Positions 1 through 8,722 are shown, numbered from the stretch's first letter. The stretch is DNA of 46,344 nt from Streptomyces coryli (GCF_011044975.1 NZ_JAAKZV010000038.1:1-46344), one strand, 5' to 3'. Numbers and translations are program-made. Notes: generated from the sequence alone by a model not told the origin.

Positions 1-1
1 C

Positions 2-391
2 GACCTGCTCTTCCCCGCCCTGGCCCGCACGGTCGCCGCCTGGGGCGCCGGCGGGCGCGAGGTCGACGTCGTGCACCACACGCAGAACGCGCTCACCGAG
101 GAGCGCGTCGACAGGCTCCGCCAAGAGCCGGGCGTGCCGCTGGCCGGGCTGCGGTTCGCGGATCCGGAGGACGATCCGCGGATCCAGTTCGCGGACTTCC
201 TCGCCGGGGTGGCCCGGAAGATCTCGTCCGACGAGCTGGGCGGGCACGGCGACCCGGAGCTCACCGAGCTGCTGCGGCCCTACCTGGACCCGGCGTCGGT
301 GTGGGGCGACGCGCGCAGCTGGGCCGCGCTGGCAGGGCTCCCCGGGCTTTCGGGTGCCGCTACTTGTTCCGGAAGCGGCCGAGTGCCTTGA
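2..391 (+). CDS. C-terminal part of a DUF3800-like protein (cut by window edge)
   Basis: The frame is open from base 2, so the start lies outside the window; about 129 residues are visible. The segment around bases 173-230 reads IQFADFLAGVARKI, resembling the conserved C-terminal stretch of DUF3800 proteins, a family of unknown function with an RNase H-like fold often found near mobile or defence genes. A short tail rich in Gly, Ser and Ala follows. The last 32 bases overlap the convergent gene on the opposite strand. The family call rests on this one motif, because the catalytic N-terminal half is not visible. No function is claimed. Confidence 0.55.
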   Translation, partial: DLLFPALARTVAAWGAGGREVDVVHHTQNALTEERVDRLRQEPGVPLAGLRFADPEDDPRIQFADFLAGVARKISSDELGGHGDPELTELLRPYLDPASVWGDARSWAALAGLPGLSGAATCSGSGRVP

Positions 392-1472
392 TCGGGGCGA
401 GCGCGGACGGCTTGGGCCCGCCGTCGACGCTCGTCCCTGCGGGCAGCGCGGCCTGCGCCGACTCGGCGGCCGCCCGGTACTGGTCGCGGGACTTCGTCAT
501 GGCCTCGAGCTCCGCGGCGTACCGCTCGACCATCGCCTTGGCGTGCGCCAGCTCCTCGTCCGGGGTGAGCAGATGCCAGCCCTGGCGCAGCCGGGCCAGC
601 GCCGGCTCGGCGTCGGCGGGCAGCGGCAGCGGCAGCGCGGCGTAGTCCTGGATCCGGTTGATCAGCTCGGTGGGCTCCGAGCCGTCCAGGAAGACATTGC
701 GCACCGAGAAGCGTTCCGCCTCGTACCCGCGCGGCTGCGGCGAGCCGGGCAGCACGACCGCGCCGCCGCGCGGCATGCGCACCTTCAGCTCCTTCTTGGC
801 GGCGAAGTCCGCGGTGTTCACCTGCTCCGGGTCCGCCCGGTGCTCGACCACCCGGTGCCGCAGGCTGGGCGGCAGGAACCGGGTCACCGGCTGCTGGCCC
901 GCGGCCTCCGGCGTCATCGCCTCGTGCACCAGGACGTGGATGTACCAGCCGTCCTGGGCGCACTCCCGGAGCAGGGCGCGCAGCTCGTCGTCGTCCTTGG
1001 GCAGGTGGTTCGCCGCCCGCACCCGCAGGCCGGGGGCCGTGTCGTGGTCCCACGGGACCAGGTCGCTGTCCGGCCAGAACATGGTCGCGGGCGAGGGCCA
1101 GTGCGGCTGCCAGGTCCGCTCCGCCTCGGCGGCCAGCACCCACCCGATGCCCTGGGCGTCCTTGCGGCGGTGCCCGGGCGCGAACGTGGTCAGCTGTGCG
1201 CGCACCGTGACGTCCTCGTCCACCCGCCAGCGCGCCTCGAAGACGAGGCGGGCCGACGGGCCGGGGTCGGCGGACTCGTCCCGCGGGTAGAGCGCGCTGG
1301 AGCGCGCCGCCTCGACGGGGTCGAGTTCGACGTAGTCGTCGAGCACCCCGGCCGCCTTGAGGGCGATCAGGTTGCGCCGGGCGTCGAGCTCGGGCTCGGG
1401 CCCGGCGTGGCGCCCGCGCCCCAGCCATACGGTGTCCGGGATGGGAGTCGAAGTGGTGCTGTGTTTGGCCAT
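360..1472 (-). CDS. Hypothetical protein, 370 aa
   Basis: I do not recognise this family. The frame stays open upstream to 1781, but that extension is low-complexity Ala/Gly/Arg and overlaps the next gene. I chose the ATG at 1472, preceded by a GGAACG-like ribosome site and starting MAKHSTTSTPIPDTVWLGRG. There is no signal peptide or membrane segment. The middle is rich in Trp, Asp and Pro (for example WPHWPSPATMFWPDSDLVPWD), which suggests a folded soluble domain. Near the C-terminus a helical, charged stretch (HAKAMVERYAAELEAMTKSRDQY) could form a coiled coil. It converges on the DUF3800-like gene with a 32-base overlap, and about 95 bases separate it from the hydrolase upstream. Confidence 0.6.
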   Translation of the reverse strand: MAKHSTTSTPIPDTVWLGRGRHAGPEPELDARRNLIALKAAGVLDDYVELDPVEAARSSALYPRDESADPGPSARLVFEARWRVDEDVTVRAQLTTFAPGHRRKDAQGIGWVLAAEAERTWQPHWPSPATMFWPDSDLVPWDHDTAPGLRVRAANHLPKDDDELRALLRECAQDGWYIHVLVHEAMTPEAAGQQPVTRFLPPSLRHRVVEHRADPEQVNTADFAAKKELKVRMPRGGAVVLPGSPQPRGYEAERFSVRNVFLDGSEPTELINRIQDYAALPLPLPADAEPALARLRQGWHLLTPDEELAHAKAMVERYAAELEAMTKSRDQYRAAAESAQAALPAGTSVDGGPKPSALAPIKALGRFRNK

Positions 1473-1567
1473 GACGTCGTTCCGTGGATGATCGGGACCC
1501 GTCCAGTATGGTCGGTCGGCCTGCGGATACAAGCAGAGGCCCGGGCTGATGCTCTCCTCACCTCCGG

Positions 1568-2221
1568 CTATTCCGCCGCCATCCCGGCAAACCACCGGGC
1601 GGCCTCCTCCGCCACCTGCTCCAGTGCCCCCGGCTCCGGAAAGAGATGCGTGGCCTTCGGGATGACCAGCAGCTCCGCCGGCGCCGTGAGGGCCTCGGCG
1701 GCGAGGCGGTTGAGCTCCAGCACGGAGTCGTCGTGCTCGCCGACGAGCAGCAGCACCGGGGCCCGTACGCCGGGCAGCCACTTCTCGGCGAGGTCAGGGC
1801 GGCCGCCGCGGGAGACCACCGCCCGGACGATCTCGGGCCGCTCCGCCGCGGTCATGAGTGCGGCCGCCGCGCCCGTACTGGCGCCGAAGAGGCCCACGGG
1901 CAGGTGCGTGGTGCGCTCGGCGAGCCAGTCGGCCGCGCCGGTCAGCCGGCGGCCGAGCAGGTCGACGTCGAAGCGGTGCTCGCCGGAGCGGGCGTCCTGA
2001 AGATCCTCCGCGGCGGTGAGCAGGTCGAGCAGCAGGGTGCCGAGGCCCGCCTGGTTGAGGTGCGCGGCTACCGCCTGGTTGCGGGGGCTGAGGCGGGAGC
2101 TGCCGGTGCCGTGGGCGAAGAGCACGACGCCGGTGGCGTCGTCGGGCAGCGCCAGGTCGCCGGTGAGGCCGACGCCCTCGGTGCGCACGGTGACGGTCAC
2201 GGTCGCGGGTTCGGGGGACAT
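1568..2221 (-). CDS. Alpha/beta hydrolase, dienelactone-hydrolase-like, 217 aa
   Basis: This is a small cytoplasmic alpha/beta hydrolase. The nucleophile elbow is GASTG with Ser115, the acid is Asp164 or Asp165 in GEHDDS, and the general base is His192 in ATHLF. The oxyanion-side motif FAHGTGSS lies at 35-42. The length and the AHGTGSSRLSPRN pattern match a group of dienelactone-hydrolase-like proteins, sometimes found fused to phosphoribosyltransferases, whose substrates are mostly unknown. It is a single-gene unit here; the sulfatase gene starts divergently 86 bases upstream. There is no signal peptide. The general fold is secure but the substrate cannot be inferred. Confidence 0.85.
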   Translation of the reverse strand: MSPEPATVTVTVRTEGVGLTGDLALPDDATGVVLFAHGTGSSRLSPRNQAVAAHLNQAGLGTLLLDLLTAAEDLQDARSGEHRFDVDLLGRRLTGAADWLAERTTHLPVGLFGASTGAAAALMTAAERPEIVRAVVSRGGRPDLAEKWLPGVRAPVLLLVGEHDDSVLELNRLAAEALTAPAELLVIPKATHLFPEPGALEQVAEEAARWFAGMAAE

Positions 2222-2307
2222 GGCGCCTCCGGGGTGGGGTGCGTTGTTGTCCTACGAGTACCTTCCTCCCACGGAATTCCCACCTTCGCTCGCTAGCGTC
2301 GGTGACC

Positions 2308-3819
2308 ATGCGTCCCCTCAGCCTCGCCGCCGTCCGCGCCCTGCTGTGCGCCGCGCTGGCCACCGTATTGCTGGCATCCTGCGCCTCCGCCGGAGGCGGT
2401 GCCGATGGCGATACGGGCCCGGCCGGCGCCGCGTCGGAGGCCGCCGGCGGGAAGAAACCCAACATCATCTACGTGCTCACCGACGACCTGTCGTCGAATC
2501 TCGTGCGGTACATGCCGCATGTGAAGGAGATGCAGGAGCAGGGCACCACCTTCACGAACTACTACGTCACCGACTCGCTCTGCTGCCCGTCCCGCACCTC
2601 GACGCTCACCGGCCAATATCCGCACAACAGCGGGGTCTTCACCAACAGCGGTGAGGACGGCGGGTACAAGGCGTTCCTCAAGAACGGCAACGACCGCCGC
2701 AGCTTCGGCACCGAGCTGCAGCAGGCCGGCTACCGCACCGGCTTCATGGGCAAGTACCTGAACGGCTACCAGCCCGCCGACAAGGACGTGCCGCCCGGCT
2801 GGGACGAGTGGGCCGTCGCCGGCAACGGCTACCAGGGCTTCGACTACGACCTCAACGAGAACGGCAAGGTCGTCCACTACGGCAACGAGCCGAAGGACTA
2901 CATGACGGACGTGCTGTCCGGGAAGGCCGAGGAGTTCATCGACGCCTCGGCGAAGGCGGACCAGCCCTTCGCGCTCGAGCTGTCCACCTTCACGCCGCAC
3001 GGCCCGTCCACCCCGGCGCCGCGCGACAAGGGCAAGTTCCGCGGCCTCAAGGCGCCCCGTACCGAAGCCTTCGACAAGGCCACCGCCGACGCGCCGGAAT
3101 GGCTGCGCAAGATGCCGCCGCTGACCGCCGAGGAGAAGCAGCGGATGGACCGCACCTTCGCCAAGCGGGCCCGCTCGCTGCTCGCGGTCGACGCGATGAT
3201 CGGGAAGCTGCGGGACGAGCTCAAGGCGAAGGGGATGGACGACGACACCTACCTCGTCTTCGGCTCGGACAACGGCTTCCACATGGGCGAGCACCGGCTC
3301 CGCCAGGGCAAGCAGACCGCGTACGACACCGACATCAAGGTGCCGCTGATCATCACCGGGCCGGATGTGCCGGCCGGCCGGAAGGTCTCGCAGATCGCGG
3401 AGAACGTCGACCTGAGCCCGACCTTCCAGGACCTCGCGGGCGCCGAGCCGGCGTCGACGGTGGACGGCAGCAGCCTCGTCGATCTCCTGCACGGCAAGGA
3501 GCCGGACGACTGGCGCCGGGCCGCGCTGATCGAGCACCATCGCGCGGACGCCGGGCAGCGGAAGGGCGATCCTGACAAGCCGCGGAAGTTCAGCGGCGAC
3601 CCGCCGGACTATGCGGCGATGCGCACCGCGGACTACCTCTATGTCGAATACGGCACCGGAGAGCGGGAGTTCTACGACATGAAGTCGGACCCGCTCCAGC
3701 TGAAGAACGCGTGGGACTCCGTACCCGAGGAGAAGCGCGCGCAACTGCACGAGGATCTCGCCGCGATGCAGAAGTGCGAGGGCTCCAAGAGCTGTCGGAA
3801 GGCCGCCCAGCCGGGCTAG
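2308..3819 (+). CDS. Sulfatase lipoprotein, N-acetylglucosamine-6-sulfatase-like, 503 aa
   Basis: This is an exported sulfatase. The ATG at 2308 gives a clean lipoprotein signal (LLASC, lipid-modified Cys25), whereas the upstream in-frame start at 2239 would bury it. The metal-binding Asp pair is Asp59-Asp60 in YVLTDD. The sulfatase signature CCPSR at 92-96 makes Cys92 the residue oxidised to formylglycine, so a formylglycine-generating enzyme is needed. A second metal/active-site region, SDNGFHMGEHRL, lies near residue 325. CCPSR with PHNSGVFTN resembles glucosamine-6-sulfatases, but arylsulfatases share much of this. The stop codon overlaps that of the convergent hydrolase. Likely role: desulfation of extracellular sulfated glycans or aryl sulfates at the membrane surface. 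Confidence 0.87.
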   Translation: MRPLSLAAVRALLCAALATVLLASCASAGGGADGDTGPAGAASEAAGGKKPNIIYVLTDDLSSNLVRYMPHVKEMQEQGTTFTNYYVTDSLCCPSRTSTLTGQYPHNSGVFTNSGEDGGYKAFLKNGNDRRSFGTELQQAGYRTGFMGKYLNGYQPADKDVPPGWDEWAVAGNGYQGFDYDLNENGKVVHYGNEPKDYMTDVLSGKAEEFIDASAKADQPFALELSTFTPHGPSTPAPRDKGKFRGLKAPRTEAFDKATADAPEWLRKMPPLTAEEKQRMDRTFAKRARSLLAVDAMIGKLRDELKAKGMDDDTYLVFGSDNGFHMGEHRLRQGKQTAYDTDIKVPLIITGPDVPAGRKVSQIAENVDLSPTFQDLAGAEPASTVDGSSLVDLLHGKEPDDWRRAALIEHHRADAGQRKGDPDKPRKFSGDPPDYAAMRTADYLYVEYGTGEREFYDMKSDPLQLKNAWDSVPEEKRAQLHEDLAAMQKCEGSKSCRKAAQPG

Positions 3820-4604
3820 GCGGCGGCCTCCAGGAAGTCGCGCACCAGCGGGCTCGCGAGCTCCCGGAATTCCTCGAAGTATGCGTGCCGGGCGCCCGGG
3901 ATGATCTCCATCCGGGCGCCCGGAATGCGCTCCGCCAGCAGCGGCGCGTTCGCGACCGGGTTGAAGCGGTCGTCGCCCCCGTGCACGACCAGGGTCGGAG
4001 CGGCGATCCGCGGGAGCAGCTCCCAGGCGTCGTGCCGGTTGCTCGCGGTGAGGTGGCGGCGGCGGGCGTACGCGGGCATGGCCGGGTCGCCGAGGGTCTG
4101 GTACGGGCCGGGGTGGGCCGCCGTGAAGGCGGGCGTGTACATCAGGTCGGCCAGGGCCCGCTGCACCGCCGCCGGGTCGGGCTGGGCGAGGGCGCGGCGG
4201 ATGTCAGGGCCGCGCTCGGCGGCGTGCGGGCCGCCGGGGGAGGTGCAGCCGAGGACCAGGGCGCGGACCCGGTCCGGGTGCCGGGCGGCGAGGTGCTGGG
4301 CGACGCGGCCGCCCATGGAGGTGCCGTAGACGTCGGCGCGCTCGATGCCGAGGTGGTCGAGGACGGCGACGGCGTCGTCCGCGAACTGCCCGGTGCTGTA
4401 CGGCTCGTCGGGCTTGTCGCTGGCGCCGGTGCCGCGCCAGTCGAGGGTGACGGTGCGACGAATGGCGTGGAAGTCGGTGCGGACGCCGTCCCACCAGTGG
4501 TGGTTGTTGGACTGGCCCGCCAGCAGCAGGAGCGGGGGGCGTGCCGCGTCACCTTCGCTCTGCCACTCGATGCGGATGCCGTCCGGCGCCTTCGCGTACG
4601 TCAC
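3816..4604 (-). CDS. Alpha/beta hydrolase, 262 aa
   Basis: A canonical single-domain alpha/beta hydrolase of the 3-oxoadipate enol-lactonase or esterase type. The nucleophile is Ser96 in GTSMGG, the acid is Asp212 in HGGDDRFNP, and the base is His240 in GARHAYF. The oxyanion region DWRGTGASDKP lies near 55-65. There is no signal peptide. It converges on the sulfatase with the two stop codons overlapping by four bases, so transcription from either side would run into the other gene. The start at 4604 (ATG) is the only sensible one. The substrate is unknown. Confidence 0.87.
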   Translation of the reverse strand: MTYAKAPDGIRIEWQSEGDAARPPLLLLAGQSNNHHWWDGVRTDFHAIRRTVTLDWRGTGASDKPDEPYSTGQFADDAVAVLDHLGIERADVYGTSMGGRVAQHLAARHPDRVRALVLGCTSPGGPHAAERGPDIRRALAQPDPAAVQRALADLMYTPAFTAAHPGPYQTLGDPAMPAYARRRHLTASNRHDAWELLPRIAAPTLVVHGGDDRFNPVANAPLLAERIPGARMEIIPGARHAYFEEFRELASPLVRDFLEAAA

Positions 4605-4776
4605 AGGTGCTCGCTCTCTTCCCGTCGGGGCTCCATGGTGCCCGAGGATTTTTACGAACAGGAGTGTTCACGTAACGGCGATGCGCCAGTAGCCTCGGCA
4701 ACTACCCGGCCGGGAAAACGATTTCAGCTCCTCCGCACCCCCTTCAGAACCCTCCACGGAGCAAGGGAGAGCAGGC

Positions 4777-6477
4777 ATGCGCAACAGACCCCGTCACGCC
4801 CTGGTGGCAGGCATCGGCGCCGCCGTCGTCATCGCCGGGTCGGTCCTCCTGCCGAACGCCGCGGCCGAACGCCGCCCCGAGGCCGCGGCCCGGGTTGAGG
4901 CGCCGGTGCCGGAACTCGACTGGTCCGCGTGCGGCGCGCAGCAGTGCGCCGAAGCCCAGGTGCCGCTCGACTACGACGAGCCCGACGGCGACACCGTCAA
5001 GCTCGCGATGACGAAGTTCCCGGCGACCGGCAGCGGCGAAAAGACCGGCACCCTCTTCCTCAACCTCGGCGGACCCGGCGCCAAGGCCGTCGGCGATCCG
5101 ACATTCGCGCTGAGCGTCAGGTCGCTGGGGCCCGAGGTGCGCGCGAAGTTCGACATCGTGGGCATCGACCCGCGCGGGGTCGGCGGTTCGGCGCCCGCCA
5201 CCTGCCCGCCCGCGCCGGGCCGGGAACCCGTGGCGAAGCCGGCGACGATGATCCCGGAGACCCCGGACGAGGTGAAGGCGCAGCTCGCGTACGACGACTA
5301 CCTGCGCGCGAGCTGCGACGAGACCGCCGGGCCGATCCTCGACCACATGTCGATGGCCGACGTGGCCAGGGACATGGACCTGGTCCGCCAGGCCGTGGGC
5401 GACGAGCAGCTGACGTACTACGGCATCTCGTACGGCAGCCTGCTCGGCCAGACGTACGCCGCCCTCTTCCCCGACCGGGTGCGCGCCCTGGCCATCGACG
5501 GCGTCCTCGACCCGGTCGCCTCCACCACGGGGCGGCCGGGCGACGACCGGCCGGTGGGCGTGCGCATGGGCCGGCCGGAGGCGATGGAGCAGGCGCTGGC
5601 CACCTTGCTTGCGCACTGCGACAAGGCCGGGATCCTGCGCTGCCCGCTCGCCGGGCAGGCGATGATGCGCTGGCAGCGAGTGCACGACTCCCTGGCGGAG
5701 CGGCCGCTGGAGCTCGGGCCGATGACGATCGACGGCCGGTCCTTCCGCGGGTTGTACACCGTGAACGCGTTCCAGGTCGATCACATGGGCGGGTATCCGC
5801 TGCCGACCATCGAGCTGCTCGCGGCCGCCACGAAGCTCATCGAGGTGCTGCGGTTCGGGCCCGGCGACCCGGCCGCCGGGCAGACGCGGCTGAAGGTCCC
5901 CGGCCGGTCCGCCATCGACCTGAGCGCACCCCGCTCCGTACTCGAGGAGCGACTGGCGGGGCTGCTGGCGGAGATCCGCAAAGCCGCGGCGGAGCGGGTG
6001 CCGACGCCCGCACCGGCCGCGGAGGATGTCTCCGCGGGACTGGCCGGCATGTTCGGCGCGCTGTGCACCGACAGCGTCAATCCGGCGGATCCGAACGCCT
6101 GGGTCCAGGCCGCGAAGGACACCGAGGCGCGTGCACCCAGGTTCGGCCCGCTGATGGTCTGGGTCTTCTCGCCCTGCGCGGGCTGGCCCGGATCCAGTGC
6201 CGACGCCTATCGCGGCCCCTTCGACACCCGCCTTACGACCCCGCCGCTGATCATCGGCAACGCGCGCGACGCCGCCACCCCCATCGGCGGCGGCGAAGCG
6301 GCCCGGGACCTGCTGCCCGGCTCCCGGCTCATCACTCTCGACGCCTGGGGCCACACCGCCCTCGGGAAGAGCGGGTGCGTGACGAAGCACGTCGAGTCCT
6401 ACCTGATCAAACAGCAGCTGCCCGGCGGCGATCAGCATTGCAAGACCGACTACACCCTCTTCGGACTCCCGGGCTGA
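4777..6477 (+). CDS. Secreted tripeptidyl-aminopeptidase-like alpha/beta hydrolase, 566 aa
   Basis: A serine peptidase of the Streptomyces Tap/Slp type, which removes tripeptides or similar from protein N-termini outside the cell. The N-terminus has a positive region, a hydrophobic stretch and Ala-rich cleavage around residue 30 (PNAAA/E). The proline-iminopeptidase-like oxyanion motif GGPG is at 98-101 and the nucleophile is Ser218 in GISYGS. The C-terminal quarter is a TAP-like domain with TPPLIIGNARDAATP and the catalytic His in DAWGHTAL. Cys residues near 51/57 and 428/465 could form disulfides. A GGGAGA ribosome site precedes the ATG. It stands as a single-gene unit; the GNAT gene begins 52 bases downstream. 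Confidence 0.88.
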   Translation: MRNRPRHALVAGIGAAVVIAGSVLLPNAAAERRPEAAARVEAPVPELDWSACGAQQCAEAQVPLDYDEPDGDTVKLAMTKFPATGSGEKTGTLFLNLGGPGAKAVGDPTFALSVRSLGPEVRAKFDIVGIDPRGVGGSAPATCPPAPGREPVAKPATMIPETPDEVKAQLAYDDYLRASCDETAGPILDHMSMADVARDMDLVRQAVGDEQLTYYGISYGSLLGQTYAALFPDRVRALAIDGVLDPVASTTGRPGDDRPVGVRMGRPEAMEQALATLLAHCDKAGILRCPLAGQAMMRWQRVHDSLAERPLELGPMTIDGRSFRGLYTVNAFQVDHMGGYPLPTIELLAAATKLIEVLRFGPGDPAAGQTRLKVPGRSAIDLSAPRSVLEERLAGLLAEIRKAAAERVPTPAPAAEDVSAGLAGMFGALCTDSVNPADPNAWVQAAKDTEARAPRFGPLMVWVFSPCAGWPGSSADAYRGPFDTRLTTPPLIIGNARDAATPIGGGEAARDLLPGSRLITLDAWGHTALGKSGCVTKHVESYLIKQQLPGGDQHCKTDYTLFGLPG

Positions 6478-6529
6478 CCCGGTCGAAAAGGCTTTGCGCA
6501 ACGCCGCGCGCACGACGGAGAGTTGCCCC

Positions 6530-7471
6530 ATGGGCTTCGTCGTGCGCGCGGCCTCGCCGGAAGACGCTCCGGCCGTATGCGCGCTCCTGAATGAGATCGA
6601 CGTACTCGAGATCGGCCACCCGGAGACGGACCTGCACACCGTCGAGGCCGACCTCAGGCATCCGGACGCGGATCTGCCGCACAACTCCTGGCTGGCCTTC
6701 GCCGACGGCCGGCTGGTCGCCTACGCGCTGCTGTGGGACGACTCCGGGGGCGAGCGGATCGACGTCGACCACTACGTCCTGCCCGAGCACCAGGCCGCCG
6801 GCCTGCGCCTGGTCGAGCTGATGGAGGCCAGGGCGTCCGCCAAGGCCGCGGGCAATGGCGCGGAGCGGGCGGTCGTCCACCTCGGCCTCACGCTGAAGCC
6901 GACCATCGACACGGCCGTGCTCCGCGACCGGGGGTGGCGGCCCGTACGCCGCTATCACGTCATGACCCGGCCGGTCTCCAAGGCGGCGGACCCCGCGCCC
7001 GAGCTGCCGCCCGACGTCCGGCTGCGCGCCTGTACGACGGAGGCGGACAAGCGGCGGGCGCACGATCTGCTGCAGCTCGCCATGTCCGAGCACTTCGACT
7101 TCCACCCGATGTCGTACGAGACGTGGCTCGCCGACCCCGGCAATCGGCGCTTCGACGGGCAGCTGATCTGGATTGCTGCGGCCGAGGGCCGCGGCGACAT
7201 CGCGGCGCTGCGGGCCCGGAACGACCGCGACGCCATGGGCTGGGTCTCCACCCTGGGCGTGCTCGACGCCGCCCGCGGTCGGGGGCTCGGCGGGCTGCTG
7301 CTGCGGCACGCCTTCGCGGCCTTCGCGGAGCGGGGGCGGGACGTGGTGGGGCTCGGCGTCGACACCTCGAATCCGACCGGTGCGCTGCGCCTCTACGAGC
7401 GGCACGGCATGAGCGTGCACTATGCGGTGGATACGTGGGAAGTGGTGGTTGACGCGTCTCCGGGATCATGA
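6530..7471 (+). CDS. Tandem GNAT-domain acetyltransferase, 313 aa
   Basis: Two GNAT folds occur in one chain: a degenerate one at about 1-150 and a complete one at about 165-313. The second has the acetyl-CoA loop motif ARGRGLGGLLLRHA and the terminal LYERHGM strand. The layout resembles mycothiol synthase MshD, but sequence details differ and I do not call it MshD. The ATG at 6530 is chosen over 6494 because a GGAG site lies nine bases before it and the protein then begins MGFVVRAASPEDAPA, the usual start of a GNAT domain. The substrate is unknown. Confidence 0.85.
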   Translation: MGFVVRAASPEDAPAVCALLNEIDVLEIGHPETDLHTVEADLRHPDADLPHNSWLAFADGRLVAYALLWDDSGGERIDVDHYVLPEHQAAGLRLVELMEARASAKAAGNGAERAVVHLGLTLKPTIDTAVLRDRGWRPVRRYHVMTRPVSKAADPAPELPPDVRLRACTTEADKRRAHDLLQLAMSEHFDFHPMSYETWLADPGNRRFDGQLIWIAAAEGRGDIAALRARNDRDAMGWVSTLGVLDAARGRGLGGLLLRHAFAAFAERGRDVVGLGVDTSNPTGALRLYERHGMSVHYAVDTWEVVVDASPGS

Positions 7472-7475
7472 TTGA

Positions 7476-7511
7476 TTCCGGATAACGGATTGGTGTTTCC
7501 GTTACACGGAA
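7476..7511. promoter_or_regulatory. Two phased TTCCG-N5-CGGAA palindromes before the GlxR-like gene
   Basis: The first site is TTCCG (7476-7480), five bases, CGGAT (7486-7490). The second is TTCCG (7497-7501), five bases, CGGAA (7507-7511), and is perfect over TTCCGT-TAC-ACGGAA. The start-to-start distance is 21 bases, two helical turns, so two dimers would bind the same DNA face. The second site ends just before the GAGGGAG ribosome site (7514-7520). An IclR-family or similar dimeric repressor is plausible, but the regulator is not in the window. Confidence 0.5.
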
Positions 7512-7524
7512 GTGAGGGAGTGGC

Positions 7525-8406
7525 ATGGCGACGATCGGCTTCATCGGCCTGGGGATCATGGGCAGCCCGATGGCGGTGAACCTGGCCCGCGCCGGGCACA
7601 CGGTGACCGGCTGGAACCGCAGCCCGGAGCGGACCGAGGCGCTGGTCGAGGCCGGTGGCCGGGCGGCCGGGTCCATCGCCGAGGCGGTCCGGGACGCCGA
7701 TGTCGTGATCACCATGCTCCCCGCCGCCCCGCAGGTGGAGGCGTGTGCGTACGGCGAGGACGGGATCCTCGCGCACGCGAAGAAGGGCGCGCTCCTGATC
7801 GACATGTCGTCGATCACCCCGCAGGCGTCGGTCGGCCTGGCCCGTAACGCCGCCGAGCGCGGCATCCGCGTCCTGGACGCCCCGGTCTCCGGCGGCGAGG
7901 CAGGGGCCGTCGAGGCGGTGCTGTCGATCATGGTCGGCGGCGAGGCGGCGGACTTCGAGGCGGCGCGGCCGGTCTTCGAGGCGCTCGGCAAGACCTTTGT
8001 GCTGTGCGGCCCGCACGGCGCGGGCCAGACCGTGAAGGCGGCCAACCAGCTCATCGTCGCCGTGAACCTGCAGGCATGCGCCGAGGCGATCGCCTTCCTG
8101 GAGAAGGCGGGGATCGATCTGGACGCCGCGCTCGAGGTGCTGAACGGCGGCCTCGCCGGCTCGACGGTGCTGACACGCAAGCAGCAGAACTTCCTGCACC
8201 GCGACTACCGGCCCGGCTTCAAACTCGCCCTCCACCACAAGGACATGGCGGTGGTCACCGACACCGCCCGCGACCTCGGTGTCGTCCTCCCGGCCGGCTC
8301 CCTCGCCGCCCAGCTGATCGCCTCCGCCGTCGCCCGCGGCGAAGGCGAACTCGACCACTCCGCGCTGCTGCGCGGCGTCGAACTCCTCAGCGGGACGGCG
8401 GAGTAG
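7525..8406 (+). CDS. glxR: NAD(P)-dependent 2-hydroxy-3-oxopropionate reductase-like protein, 293 aa
   Basis: A beta-hydroxyacid dehydrogenase of the tartronate-semialdehyde-reductase/3-hydroxyisobutyrate-dehydrogenase family. The N-terminal Rossmann motif GFIGLGIMGSP is at 5-15, the substrate motif DAPVSGG at 118-124, and the catalytic lysine is Lys171 in GAGQTVKAANQ. Length and motifs agree best with GlxR/GarR, which reduces tartronate semialdehyde to glycerate after glyoxylate carboligase. No gcl or hyi gene lies beside it, so the exact substrate is inferred. The start has a strong GAGGGAG site, with a pair of operator-like palindromes just upstream. Other members of the superfamily, such as imine reductases, cannot be fully excluded. 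Confidence 0.8.
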   Translation: MATIGFIGLGIMGSPMAVNLARAGHTVTGWNRSPERTEALVEAGGRAAGSIAEAVRDADVVITMLPAAPQVEACAYGEDGILAHAKKGALLIDMSSITPQASVGLARNAAERGIRVLDAPVSGGEAGAVEAVLSIMVGGEAADFEAARPVFEALGKTFVLCGPHGAGQTVKAANQLIVAVNLQACAEAIAFLEKAGIDLDAALEVLNGGLAGSTVLTRKQQNFLHRDYRPGFKLALHHKDMAVVTDTARDLGVVLPAGSLAAQLIASAVARGEGELDHSALLRGVELLSGTAE

Positions 8407-8417
8407 GCGGCGTAGCG

Positions 8418-8460
8418 CGGGCGCCCGTGGCCGGGCTGTGCGGACGGCGGCGGGCGCCCG
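8418..8460. terminator. Inverted repeat between convergent genes, probable terminator
   Basis: CGGGCGCCCG occurs at 8418-8427 and again at 8451-8460. Each copy is itself palindromic, so the two can pair with a 23-base GC-rich loop. It fills the gap between the GlxR-like gene and the convergent small gene. There is no T-run on either side, as is common for actinomycete terminators. Confidence 0.45.
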
Positions 8461-8467
8461 GCCGCCC

Positions 8468-8722
8468 TCAAGGTCCCGCGCCTATCCCCGCCGTTCCCGC
8501 CTCCTCGCCCTCACCCGCCAACCCGGCCATGGCGAAGAACTCCGCCTCATTGCCCGCGAGCCCGGCGGCGGCGAGGGCGGCGTCCGCCTCCGCCATGGGC
8601 TCGGCGAGCAGCATCGCCGCCATCGGCGTATCACCCCAGGCGTCCAGCACGGCCCGGGCGGTCTGGAGCAGACGGCGGTACGCCTGCGCGGCGGCGACGA
8701 GTTCGGCTGTGGTGCCCTGCAT
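8468..8722 (-). CDS. Small hypothetical protein, 84 aa
   Basis: I do not recognise a family. The frame is open to 8872, but that extension is Arg/Cys-rich and overlaps the hydrolase remnant. The ATG at 8722 follows a strong GGAGGGG site, giving MQGTTAELVAAAQAYRRLLQ. The composition is mostly Ala, Glu and Leu, predicted all-helical, and it ends in a Gly/Ala/Glu-rich tail. It has no Cys, no membrane segment and no signal. Its coding status rests on the ribosome site, the codon bias and the absence of a better frame. Confidence 0.55.
   Translation of the reverse strand: MQGTTAELVAAAQAYRRLLQTARAVLDAWGDTPMAAMLLAEPMAEADAALAAAGLAGNEAEFFAMAGLAGEGEEAGTAGIGAGP

Noticed and set aside
280-1428. Long antisense open frames opposite real genes here and throughout (for example opposite the sulfatase, GlpD and MMPL genes)
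   Set aside because: At this GC content stops are rare in shadow frames. These translations are Arg/Ala/Gly/Pro-rich, lack ribosome sites and show no family motifs.
4656-4669. GAACAGGAGTGTTC dyad upstream of the tripeptidyl-aminopeptidase-like gene as a LexA (SOS) box
   Set aside because: The half-sites GAAC and GTTC are six bases apart; the actinobacterial SOS box needs four. It may still be an operator, but not for LexA.
4652-4675. Similar TTACG...CACGTAA arrangement here and at 41037-41067, suggesting a shared regulon
   Set aside because: Arm sequences differ and the spacings (10 versus 17 bases) are not a whole helical turn apart, so the likeness is probably chance.
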